A DNA stretch of 42,952 bases. It comes from Mycolicibacterium palauense. GTDB taxonomy: Bacteria; Actinomycetota; Actinomycetes; Mycobacteriales; Mycobacteriaceae. Position numbers and translations under genes: made by a program. The notes under the pieces are model-generated. The model ran no database searches and was not told the DNA's origin. It saw only the letters and a list, made by a program, of their open reading frames with translations. The DNA is taken from contig NZ_NVQF01000051.1 in the NCBI RefSeq assembly GCF_002592005.1, forward strand, positions 1 to 42,952, written 5' to 3'. Below, in pieces: positions 31,737 to 39,563 of the stretch (positions within the stretch are counted from its first letter, which is position 1; every line of letters begins with the position of its first letter).

Positions 31737-33035
31737 CTAACCAATCCGCGCGGAGGAACCGACCATGCCTTCGCGGCGCTCCTGCACCAGTACCGCGGCC
31801 AGGCACAGGGCGGCCAGCACGCCGATGGCCACCGCGAAGGCCTCGCCGGCGGTCTGCAGGCCCCACAGCCGCGCCGCCACGCCCTCGCCGATCACCGGCA
31901 CCGAGATCGCCACATACGCGACGACGAAGTAGGTCGAGCTGACCTCGGCGCGCCGTTCGGGTGGGGTGCGTTCGGACACCGCGGCCAGCCCGCGCCCGAA
32001 GGTGGCGCCCTGGCCGATGCCGGCCACCACGGCCGCCGCGATGAACCCGATCAGCGACCCGACGTGCAGCGACAGCGCTAGCATGAACATCCCGAGCACC
32101 AGGATCGCGCTGCCCAGCGCGATGGCCCGCGGCGGGGCCAGCCGCACGGCCAGCACCTGGGTGACCGCGGAGGCGGTGAAGATCGACGCGACGATGACCC
32201 CGGCGAGGGCGTGGTTGTCGATGCCGATGACCTCGGACAGGAACGACGGCGCGACCGCGGTGAACATCCCCATGACGGCGAACGCGGCGAACGCCGCGGT
32301 GGCGGCCACGGCGAACACCGAACGGGTCTGCGGCGGCAGCGACAACCGCTGCAGGCTGATGCCGCCCTGCCGCCGGGAGGTCTCCCCGCAGGCCAGCACC
32401 GCCGCGACCGCCAGCAGCACCAGCCCGATGTGTACGGCGAAGCTCAGCTGCAGCGGTGCCGGCGCGTACTGCACCAGCAGCCCCGCCAGCAGCGGGCCGA
32501 GCCCCAGGCCGCCGATGTTGGCCACGGTCGCCACCGCCGCGGCCCGGTCGCGCCAGCGGTCGGGGGCGGATTCGATGATCGCGGCCGTCGCGGTGCCGGT
32601 GAACACACCCGCCGACAGGCCGGACAGGATGCGTCCGAGCAGCAGCGCGCCCACCGAGTCGGCGAACAGGAAGACCACCGCGCTGGCGACCGCGGCGCCG
32701 GCACCGGCCACCAGCATCGGGCGCCGGCCGATCGCGTCGGACCAGCGGCCGAACAGCAGCAGTGCCGCCAGCACCCCGGCGGCATAGGTGGCGTAGATGA
32801 CCGTCGTGGTCAGCACGGCGAACTGCATCCGCTCGGCGTACAGGGCGTACATCGGGGTCGGCAGGGTGGTGCCCAGCATGATCGCCGCGAAGGCGTAGGC
32901 CAGCAGCGCCGTGGCGTAGCGCCGGCGGCCTCCGGTCGCCGTTCCTGTCACCGTTTCAGTCGCCGTTCCTGTCGCCGTTCCTGTCGCCGTTTCAGTCGCC
33001 GTTCCTGTCGCCGTTCCTGTCGCCGTTTCAGTCAC
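31737..33035 (-). CDS. MFS transporter with Thr/Ala repeat N-terminus
   Basis: A 432-residue MFS permease. Residues 1-36 are a low-complexity run of TATG and TATE units coded by 12-bp tandem repeats. Twelve TM helices follow; the motif-A loop is GRWSDAIGRRPML, and IIESAPDRWRDRAA and SERTPPERRAEVSS mark the two inter-helix loops typical of drug/sugar exporters. Substrate unknown. I chose GTG 33035 just before the repeat; a frame open to 33092 would add sequence from a hairpin region. If the repeat is not translated, a start nearer RRRYATALLAYAF is possible, but I see no good candidate. Confidence 0.78.
   Translation of the reverse strand: MTETATGTATGTATETATGTATGTATETVTGTATGGRRRYATALLAYAFAAIMLGTTLPTPMYALYAERMQFAVLTTTVIYATYAAGVLAALLLFGRWSDAIGRRPMLVAGAGAAVASAVVFLFADSVGALLLGRILSGLSAGVFTGTATAAIIESAPDRWRDRAAAVATVANIGGLGLGPLLAGLLVQYAPAPLQLSFAVHIGLVLLAVAAVLACGETSRRQGGISLQRLSLPPQTRSVFAVAATAAFAAFAVMGMFTAVAPSFLSEVIGIDNHALAGVIVASIFTASAVTQVLAVRLAPPRAIALGSAILVLGMFMLALSLHVGSLIGFIAAAVVAGIGQGATFGRGLAAVSERTPPERRAEVSSTYFVVAYVAISVPVIGEGVAARLWGLQTAGEAFAVAIGVLAALCLAAVLVQERREGMVGSSARIG
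32935..33030. repeat. eight 12-bp tandem repeats, VNTR-like
   Basis: Eight head-to-tail 12-bp units of two kinds, A = GTCGCCGTTCCT and B = GTCGCCGTTTCA (one B has GTCACC). The order on the plus strand is A B A A B A A B, so a 36-bp A-A-B pattern repeats. On the minus strand they code TATG and TATE four-residue units in the N-terminus of the MFS transporter. Confidence 0.95.
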
Positions 33036-33080
33036 TCCGGCCTCAACGCCGGCACCCGCGAATGGCTTCCCGGCCCACGC

Positions 33081-33139
33081 GCGAACGCGCATCCCGGTAC
33101 ACCGCCGTCGGCGTGTCGCGTACCGGGATGCGCGCTCGC
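33081..33139. terminator. 19-bp-arm inverted repeat between symporter and MFS genes
   Basis: Arms 33081-33099 and 33121-33139 (core CGCGCATCCCGGTA) pair over 19 bp with one mismatch around a 21-nt loop. It lies 27 bp after the stop of the acetate-type symporter on the minus strand, so it probably ends that transcript. No T-tract is seen, so another role (protein site, mobile repeat) is possible. Confidence 0.5.
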
Positions 33140-33165
33140 GCTCCGCGGGGGCCTGGAGCGCCGCC

Positions 33166-34800
33166 CTAGTGCGCGACCGCCTTCTCGGCGCCCACGCCGG
33201 TCAGCGACCGGACCTCCATCTCGGCGCTCTTCACCGGGTCGCCGCGGTCCGGCGAGGTGAGCGTGCCCACGATGCCGAGGGCGAAGGCCAGCGGGATCGA
33301 CACGATGCCCGGGTTGGCCAGCGGGAACCAGGCGAAGTCCGCCCCGGGGATCATCGCCGTCTCATTGCCCGAGACGGCGGGGGAGAAGACGATCAGCACC
33401 AGGGTGGAGATCAGCCCGCCGTACATGCTCCACAGCGCCCCGCGGGTGTTGAACCGCCGCCAGTACAGCGAGAACAGGATGGTCGGCAGGTTGGCCGCCG
33501 CGGCGACGGCGAAGGCCAGCGCCACCAGGAAGGCGACGTTCTGCCCGTTGGCCAGGATGCCCAGCCCGATCGCGCAGATCCCGAGCACCACGGCGGTGAT
33601 CCGGGAGACGCGCACCTGCTCGTCCTCGGTCACCTTGTGCCCCTTCATCACGCTGGCGTAGATGTCGTGGGCGAACGAGGCGGACGCGGTGATGGTCAGC
33701 CCGGCGACCACCGCGAGGATGGTCGCGAACGCCACCGCCGAGATGATGCCGAGCAGGACGACGCCGCCGAGCTGGAAGGCCAGCAGCGGTGCCGCGGAGT
33801 TCACCCCGCCGGCCGCACCCAGGATGCGGTCCGGGCCGACCAGCGCGGCCGCGCCGTAGCCGAGCACCAGCGTGAACAGGTAGAAGGCGCCGATCAGCGC
33901 GATCGCCCAGACCACCGAACGGCGGGCCTCCTTGGCGGTGGGCACCGTGTAGAAGCGCATCAGCACGTGCGGCAGGCCCGCGGTGCCGAGCACCAGGGCG
34001 ACGGCCAGCGAGATGAAGTTGATCTGTGAGGTCAGCGAGCCGCCGTACTTCGCGCCGGGGGCCAGCACGTCGCGGTTGGCGACCGCCTCGTTGGCCGACC
34101 CGGAGATCGCCGACTGCGCCGAACCGAGGATCTCGGAGAAGTTCAGCCCGAACTTGCCCAGCACCATCACGGTCATGAACGCCGCGCCGGCGATCAGCAG
34201 GACGGCCTTGATGATCTGCACCCAGGTGGTGCCCTTCATGCCGCCCACCAGGACGTAGACGATCATCAGGATGCCGACGACGGCGATCACCAGCGACTGC
34301 CCACCGCGGGAGTTCACGTTGAGCAGCAGCGCGACCAGACCGCCCGCGCCGGCCATCTGCGCCAGCAGATAGAACAGCGACACCGTCAGCGTCGAGGTCG
34401 CCGCGGCCAGCCGCACCGGCTTCTGCTTGAGGCGGAAGCTCAGCACGTCGGCCATGGTGAATTTGCCGGTGTTGCGGAGCAATTCGGCGACCAACAGCAG
34501 TGCGACCAGCCAGGCGACCAGGAACCCGATCGAGTACAGGAAGCCGTCGTAGCCGTAGACCGCGATGGCGCCCGCGATGCCGAGGAAGCTGGCGGCCGAG
34601 AGGTAGTCGCCGGCGATCGCGATGCCGTTCTGCGGGCCGGAGAAGCCGCGACCGCCGGTGAAGAACTCCGCGGCGGTGTTGTTGTTGCGGCTGGCCCGGA
34701 TCACCACGAACAGCGTGACGACGACGAACAGGGTGAAGATGCCGATGTTGGCGATCGGGTTGCCCACGCCGTCGGACGCGGCGAGCAGGTGGGTGGTCAC
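33166..34800 (-). CDS. sodium:solute symporter, ActP-like (acetate/monocarboxylate)
   Basis: A 544-residue SSS-family permease with about 13 TM helices, the normal length for ActP/cation-acetate symporters. The family signature is GGRGFSGPQNGIAIAGDYLS followed by AASFLG. FTMADVLSFRLKQKPVR, GTAGLPHVLMRFYTVPTAKE and SFAHDIYASVMKG also match ActP. It would take up acetate or a similar short monocarboxylate with Na+. GTG 34800 overlaps the stop of the DUF485 gene (GTGA), the same coupling as E. coli yjcH-actP. It lies downstream of a LytTR two-component system and a second symporter. Confidence 0.9.
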   Translation of the reverse strand: MTTHLLAASDGVGNPIANIGIFTLFVVVTLFVVIRASRNNNTAAEFFTGGRGFSGPQNGIAIAGDYLSAASFLGIAGAIAVYGYDGFLYSIGFLVAWLVALLLVAELLRNTGKFTMADVLSFRLKQKPVRLAAATSTLTVSLFYLLAQMAGAGGLVALLLNVNSRGGQSLVIAVVGILMIVYVLVGGMKGTTWVQIIKAVLLIAGAAFMTVMVLGKFGLNFSEILGSAQSAISGSANEAVANRDVLAPGAKYGGSLTSQINFISLAVALVLGTAGLPHVLMRFYTVPTAKEARRSVVWAIALIGAFYLFTLVLGYGAAALVGPDRILGAAGGVNSAAPLLAFQLGGVVLLGIISAVAFATILAVVAGLTITASASFAHDIYASVMKGHKVTEDEQVRVSRITAVVLGICAIGLGILANGQNVAFLVALAFAVAAAANLPTILFSLYWRRFNTRGALWSMYGGLISTLVLIVFSPAVSGNETAMIPGADFAWFPLANPGIVSIPLAFALGIVGTLTSPDRGDPVKSAEMEVRSLTGVGAEKAVAH

Positions 34801-35138
34801 TGGTCGGTTCCTTCCAGCTCGATACGGATCGCGGTCGCGCGCGGGTCGAGCACGCGGTTGGCGAACCGGACGTAGAGCCCGGTGATGACGAACGTCGACA
34901 CGAACTGGCCGAGCCCGATCAACAGACCGACGTTGACGTTGCCGAACACCCGGGTGGCCATGAAGTCATGGGCGAAGGCGCCGAGCAGGACGTAGATGCC
35001 GTACCAGATCAGGAAGAAGGCCGTCATCGGGAACACGAAGCGGCGCAGCCGGTTCCGCAGATCCTGGAACTCCGGGCTGGCCTGGGTGGCGAGAAACTCC
35101 TCGGCCGTGGGGGCCGGTGGACTATCGGTGGTGGGCAC
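34797..35138 (-). CDS. DUF485 small membrane protein (YjcH-like)
   Basis: A 113-residue protein of the DUF485 family. It has a polar N-terminus with the typical SPEFQDLRNRLRRFVFPMTAFF sequence leading into TM1, a short loop, and TM2 at LLIGLGQFVSTFVITGLYVRFANR. In other bacteria it is always paired with ActP-type symporters and is probably a partner subunit. GTG 35138 is supported by GGAG seven bases upstream. It begins a two-gene unit with the symporter; a Crp-like site and a TACTCT -10 lie in the 142-bp gap before it. Confidence 0.88.
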   Translation of the reverse strand: MPTTDSPPAPTAEEFLATQASPEFQDLRNRLRRFVFPMTAFFLIWYGIYVLLGAFAHDFMATRVFGNVNVGLLIGLGQFVSTFVITGLYVRFANRVLDPRATAIRIELEGTDQ

Positions 35139-35187
35139 CGCGGGACTCCTGACGTCGTGTGTGGTGGAGGTCGTGGCGTCAGAGTAT

Positions 35188-35203
35188 TGAGATTCAGGTC
35201 ACA
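35188..35203 (-). promoter_or_regulatory. Crp-like site upstream of the symporter pair
   Basis: Read on the minus strand, TGTGACCTGAATCTCA fits the Crp consensus TGTGA-N6-TCACA with one mismatch. TACTCT (35186-35181 on this strand) just downstream is a possible -10, placing the site close to the promoter, about 50 bp before GTG 35138. It suggests cAMP-Crp control of carboxylate uptake. Confidence 0.4.
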
Positions 35204-35280
35204 CACCTAGGGGTTGGCGGGGGCCCCGCGCCGAAACCGGCGACCTCTGCGGCGAGCGGTCCGTCGGCGGCGACGAGCGG

Positions 35281-37098
35281 TCAGCGCCGCCGGCCGCCCA
35301 GCGGGTCCGCCCCGCCCGGATCCACCGCCGGTTCGGCCGCAACTTCAGTGGCCAATTCACTGCCGGCGGGCAGCCGTTCGACACCCATCCCGAGTCGCTC
35401 CGGAACGTGCATCCGCGCGAAGATCCGGGCCACGTCCGGGGGCCGCTGGGCGGCGGTCAGCCGGCTGACGGCGATCATCGTCAGGAACGCCAGCGGGACG
35501 GTCACGGCGGCCGGGTAGCCGACCAGCGCCGAGGCCCAGCCGCCCAGCAGGTCCTCGTCGATGCCACCGGTCAGTGCCAGCGCCGTCGCCGCCCCGGACA
35601 GGCCGCCGCCGACCACCAGACCGCAGATGGCCCCGGCGCTGGTCAGGCCGCGCCACCAGATGCCCAGCACCAGCAGGGGACACAGCGTGGAGGCGGCTAC
35701 GGCGAAGACCATGCCCACACTGCGGGACAGTTCCAGCGACGATGCGGCCAGCGCCAGCGGGATCGGGACCAGCCCGCCGATCAGCGCGGCCAGCCGGAAA
35801 TCGCGGACCCGCCCGCGCAGCACGTCGGTGGACAGCGCGCCGGCGATGCTGACCAGCAGCCCCGACGAGGTGGCCAGGAACGCCGCGATCGCCCCGGCGG
35901 CCACCAGCGCGGCCAGCCCGGCCCCGGCGACCCCGCCGATCGCCGAGCTCGGCAGCAGTAGCACCGCGGCGTCGGCGGTCCCGGTGATCAGCAGCTGGGG
36001 CACGTAGAGCCGGGCGAACACCCCGAGCAGGGTGGGGAACAGGTAGAACAGCGACAACAGCGCGATCACCGCCAGCGCGGTGCGCCGGGCGGCCCGGCCG
36101 TCGGGGTTGGTGTAGAAGCGCACCAGCACGTGCGGCAGGCCCATCGTGCCCAGGAAGGTCGCGACGATGATCGAGAGGACCTGGAACAGCGGGTGCGGTC
36201 CGCCCAGCCCGCCGCCCGAGGAGATCCACTCCGCCCCGGTGTTGGGCGCCCCGGCCACCACCGGGGTCTCCGCGCCGTCGGCCAGCCGCAGCGTGGTGCC
36301 CGCACCCAGCGTGTAGCGCCCGGGTGCGGGCAGCGCGGACCCGCGCAGGGCCGTGCCGTCGACCTCCCCGGTGACGGTGATGCCGTCGGTGCGGGCCACC
36401 TGCACGACGACGTCGGTCTCCACGGTCACCGTCGTGGCGTGGTGGACGACCGGGGGCAGCGGCCCGCCGAGATCGTGCGGCTGGGTGAAGAACAGCGCCG
36501 TCAACGCCAGCGCCGGGACGGCGATCGCGGTCAGCTTGAGCCAGTACTGGAACGCCTGCACGAACGTGATCGAGCGCATCCCCCCGCCGATCACGTTGGC
36601 GACCACGATGACGCCCACCGCCAACGGGCCGACCCACACCGGCACGCCCAGAAGGATCTTCAGGGTGAGCCCGGCGCCCTGGTACTGCGGCACCAGATAG
36701 AGCACGCAGATCACCACCACCAGCAGCATCGCCGCGGTGCGCAGCCGGGCCGAGCCGAGGCGGAACTCGGCGAAGTCGGGCACCGTGTAGGCGCCGGAGC
36801 GGCGCAGCGGCGCCGAGACGAACAGCAGCAGGCCCAGATAGCCGGCGGTGAAGCCGACCGGGTACCACAGCGCGTCGGCGCCGTACTTGGCGACCAGGCC
36901 CGCGACGCCGAGAAACGAGGCCGCCGAAAGGTATTCACCCGAGATCGCGGCGGCGTTCCAGCGCGGGCCGACCGTGCGCGAGGCGACCAGGAAGTCCGAT
37001 GTCGTCCGCGACAGCCGTCCACCGTAGGCGCCGACCAGGACGGTGGCCAGCGCGGCGGCCAGCAGGGCCGCGGCGGTGAGCGCGTCCGGCCCGGTCAC
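35281..37098 (-). CDS. sodium:solute symporter with an inserted extracytoplasmic domain
   Basis: A 605-residue SSS permease, about 60 residues longer than the ActP-like neighbour. SSS segments include VGPRWNAAAISGEYLSAASF, YTVPDFAEFRLGSARLR, GGGMRSITFVQAFQYWLKL and GTMGLPHVLVRFYTNPDG. Residues 206-302, between two TM helices, form a polar beta-rich insert (HHATTVTVETDVVVQVART, GEVDGTALRG, APGRYTLGAGTTL) predicted outside the membrane. Such an insert could bind substrate or a partner. GTG 37098 overlaps the stop of the small membrane gene (GTGA). Substrate is probably a carboxylate by analogy with its relatives. Confidence 0.85.
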   Translation of the reverse strand: MTGPDALTAAALLAAALATVLVGAYGGRLSRTTSDFLVASRTVGPRWNAAAISGEYLSAASFLGVAGLVAKYGADALWYPVGFTAGYLGLLLFVSAPLRRSGAYTVPDFAEFRLGSARLRTAAMLLVVVICVLYLVPQYQGAGLTLKILLGVPVWVGPLAVGVIVVANVIGGGMRSITFVQAFQYWLKLTAIAVPALALTALFFTQPHDLGGPLPPVVHHATTVTVETDVVVQVARTDGITVTGEVDGTALRGSALPAPGRYTLGAGTTLRLADGAETPVVAGAPNTGAEWISSGGGLGGPHPLFQVLSIIVATFLGTMGLPHVLVRFYTNPDGRAARRTALAVIALLSLFYLFPTLLGVFARLYVPQLLITGTADAAVLLLPSSAIGGVAGAGLAALVAAGAIAAFLATSSGLLVSIAGALSTDVLRGRVRDFRLAALIGGLVPIPLALAASSLELSRSVGMVFAVAASTLCPLLVLGIWWRGLTSAGAICGLVVGGGLSGAATALALTGGIDEDLLGGWASALVGYPAAVTVPLAFLTMIAVSRLTAAQRPPDVARIFARMHVPERLGMGVERLPAGSELATEVAAEPAVDPGGADPLGGRRR

Positions 37099-37484
37099 GG
37101 CTCGTCCGCCCGGTCGTCGACGATGCCGACGAAGTCGCGTTCGCTCTGTTCGGCCAGCCGGACGAACAACCGGCCGATCCCGTAGAACAACGGGTACAGC
37201 AATACCCCGAGGATCAGCCAGTTGGCCCGGATCCCGAACACCGTTATTTCCTCGAAGGCCGGTACGGCGTTGCCCAGCAACGGGATCGCGACGATGACCG
37301 ACAACACCACCGCGGCCAGCCGTAGTGCCAGGCCGAGTTGGGCCCGGACCAGTCCGCGAACCAGCGCGTCGCCGACCTCGGTCTGTTCCTGTACCTCGAC
37401 GTGGGTGCGCACCATGCGGGCACCGCGGCGGTGCGCCAGCACGATGCGCTGGCGCGGCGCCGGCCCCTGCTGGCTAGTGTTCAT
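37095..37484 (-). CDS. small two-TM membrane protein, DUF485-like partner
   Basis: A 129-residue protein I cannot name. The first 50 residues are basic and cytoplasmic (QRIVLAHRRGARMVRTHVEV). Two TM helices follow at about 50-70 (LGLALRLAAVVLSVIVAIPLL) and 85-108 (ANWLILGVLLYPLFYGIGRLF), then an acidic end. Size, topology and place directly before a symporter copy the DUF485-ActP arrangement, so it is probably that symporter's small partner. ATG 37484 overlaps the response-regulator stop by 11 bp; GTG 37490 is an alternative. It is coupled on both sides. Confidence 0.72.
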   Translation of the reverse strand: MNTSQQGPAPRQRIVLAHRRGARMVRTHVEVQEQTEVGDALVRGLVRAQLGLALRLAAVVLSVIVAIPLLGNAVPAFEEITVFGIRANWLILGVLLYPLFYGIGRLFVRLAEQSERDFVGIVDDRADEP

Positions 37485-38250
37485 CGCCACCGGGCCGGTA
37501 GCTGCGCATCGGGTCCCGGATCAGTCGATCCCGTAGTTCGCGGGTCTGCCGGCGGCTGACCGGCAGCTCCACCGCGGGGGAGGCGCCGTTGGCGCGGATC
37601 TGCACGAACACCCCGCTGTCGGTGGTGCGGACCCCGGTCACCAGTTGCAGCGCAACCAGATACGAGCGGTGCACGCGCTGGAACCCCTGGTTGCGCCAGC
37701 GCGTCTCCAGCGTCGACAGCGGGATGCGGACCAGGTGCGAGCCCGTCGAGGAGTGCAGCCGGGCGTAGTCGCCGTCGGCCTCCACCCAGCCGATACTGTC
37801 GCGGCGGACCAGCTGCGTCAGCCCGGCCAGTTCCACCGGGATCACCTCGTCGGACTCCTCGGTCGGTGCGGGCTCGGCGGCGCGGGCGTTCACCACCCGG
37901 CGCACCGCCTCGTCGAGACGTTCGCGCCGCAGCGGTTTGAGCAGATAGTCGGTGGCCCCCACCTCGAAGGCGGCCACCGCCTTGTCCTCGTGGGCGGTGA
38001 CGAACACCACCGCGGGCGGGTTCGAGAAATTGCCCAGCACCGAGGCCAGCTCCAGGCCCGAGAGCCCCGGCATGTTGATGTCGAGGAACAGTGCGTCGAT
38101 CCGGCGTTCGGCCAGTTCACGCAGCGCGGCGTTGGCGTCGGCGGCGCCGTAGACGTTGCCCACCAACGGATGTCCGCTCAACAGGTAGATCAGTTCATCC
38201 AGTGCCGGGGCCTCGTCGTCGACGGCGAGCACGGCCAGTGGGCGGGTCAC
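37474..38250 (-). CDS. LytTR response regulator
   Basis: A 258-residue LytR/AlgR-type regulator. The receiver domain is residues 1-120 with acidic Asp11/Asp12, phospho-acceptor Asp57 (LFLDINMPGLSG), the Thr in VTAHED and the Lys in YLLKPL. The LytTR DNA-binding domain is at about 140-245 (IGWVEADGDYARLHSS, RVHRSYLVAL, LPVSRRQTRELRDRL). GTG 38250 is supported by GGAGG about 10 bases upstream. It lies 24 bp after the histidine kinase and overlaps the small membrane gene. By analogy with BtsSR/YpdAB and CrbSR it should switch on carboxylate transporters, here the genes directly downstream. Confidence 0.92.
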   Translation of the reverse strand: MTRPLAVLAVDDEAPALDELIYLLSGHPLVGNVYGAADANAALRELAERRIDALFLDINMPGLSGLELASVLGNFSNPPAVVFVTAHEDKAVAAFEVGATDYLLKPLRRERLDEAVRRVVNARAAEPAPTEESDEVIPVELAGLTQLVRRDSIGWVEADGDYARLHSSTGSHLVRIPLSTLETRWRNQGFQRVHRSYLVALQLVTGVRTTDSGVFVQIRANGASPAVELPVSRRQTRELRDRLIRDPMRSYRPGGDEH

Positions 38251-38274
38251 CTGCCATCCACCTCCGTCGCGCCG

Positions 38275-39465
38275 CTAGACCCGGACCCCGGCACGGAACT
38301 TCGGCACGCGCATGATCACCTTGGTCCCGGCTCCGAGTGCTGTCTCGACCACCAGACCGTAGTCATTTCCGAACGCCGCCCGCAGCCGATGGTCGACATT
38401 GGTCAGTCCGACGTGGGCGGTCTGGTCCGTGCTGTCGGTGTCCAGGGCGTCGGCGTGGGCCGAGCGCAGCGCCTCGGGGTCCATCCCGACGCCGTCGTCC
38501 TCGACGGTGATGACGCAGTCGGCGCCCTCGTCACGCGCGATCAGCGTGATCGTGCCGCCCGGCCGGCCGGCCAGCCCGTGCCGGACCGCGTTCTCCACCA
38601 GCGGCTGCAGCGCCAGGAACGGCACCACCACGCCCAGGACCTCGGGGGCGACCTGCAGTTTCACGTCGAGCGCGGAGCCGAACCGGGCGCGCTCCAGGGT
38701 CAGGTAGCGGTCGATGTTGCGCAGCTCGTCGGACAGCAGCGTGTAGGGGCCGGCCGCGCGGAACGAGTAGCGGGTGAAGTCGGCGAAGTCCAGGATCAGG
38801 TCGCGGGCGCGGTCGGGGTCGGTGCGGACGAACGAGGCGATGGTGTTCAGCGCGTTGTAGACGAAGTGCGGGCTGATCTGGGCCCGCAGCGCCAGCACCT
38901 CGGCGCGGTCCAGCCGCGCCCGCGAGGCGTCGAGTTCGGCCAGCTCGAGCTGGCTGGTGGCGTAGCGGGCGACCTCGCCGACGGCCCCGAGCATGCCGGG
39001 CCCGGGAGTGCCGTGCGAAACCGTCACCAGCACACCGGTGACGTCGCTGTCCTCGGGCAGCAGCGGTTGGGCGACCACGGCCGGCAGCCGGTCGGCGGCC
39101 AGCACCCGGCGCTGCCCGGAGATGGCCGCCTGGGCGGCACCGCGGCAGCGCTGCAGCAGATCGGCGCTCCACATCGGATCGTCGTCGGGGGTGCGGGCCA
39201 GCAGCCCGGCTTCGTCGTCGTAGAGGGCCACCCCGCCGGCTCCGGTCAGGTCCCGCAGGTAGGGCACCGCGGCCTGGGCGGAGTCGGCGTCGAGGCCCCT
39301 GCGCAGTGCGCGGGCCGCCAGCGAGGCGGTGTGCAGGGCCGCGTGCACGGCGCGTTCGGTTGGCGTCGTCACCACCTGCCGGGTGCGGATGACCACCACC
39401 GCGGTGATCGCGGCGACGATGACGAGCAACCCCGCCGCGAGTGCGACTGCGACCTCGCCGGACAT
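38275..39465 (-). CDS. LytS-type sensor histidine kinase
   Basis: A 396-residue kinase. One N-terminal TM helix (AVALAAGLLVIVAAITAVVVI, residues 6-26) is followed by a GAF-like sensor domain at about 40-175. The His_kinase domain has phospho-acceptor His200 in ISPHFVYNALNTI; the ATPase has N-box Asn292 (LQPLVENAVRHG) and a GVGMD G-box. Unlike LytS proper it has only one TM helix, so it probably senses a cytoplasmic ligand. ATG 39465 lies 6 nt after TACATT (39477-39472 on this strand), a leaderless start. It heads the kinase-regulator-symporter operon. Confidence 0.9.
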   Translation of the reverse strand: MSGEVAVALAAGLLVIVAAITAVVVIRTRQVVTTPTERAVHAALHTASLAARALRRGLDADSAQAAVPYLRDLTGAGGVALYDDEAGLLARTPDDDPMWSADLLQRCRGAAQAAISGQRRVLAADRLPAVVAQPLLPEDSDVTGVLVTVSHGTPGPGMLGAVGEVARYATSQLELAELDASRARLDRAEVLALRAQISPHFVYNALNTIASFVRTDPDRARDLILDFADFTRYSFRAAGPYTLLSDELRNIDRYLTLERARFGSALDVKLQVAPEVLGVVVPFLALQPLVENAVRHGLAGRPGGTITLIARDEGADCVITVEDDGVGMDPEALRSAHADALDTDSTDQTAHVGLTNVDHRLRAAFGNDYGLVVETALGAGTKVIMRVPKFRAGVRV

Positions 39466-39563
39466 GATCTGAATGTAGTGGGCTCGATTCGACGCCCCGG
39501 CCCGATCTCGGATTGCCGCTGGCAAGCGAACGCGGCCCGCCTGCCCTCCGATGTCCTCGACGC

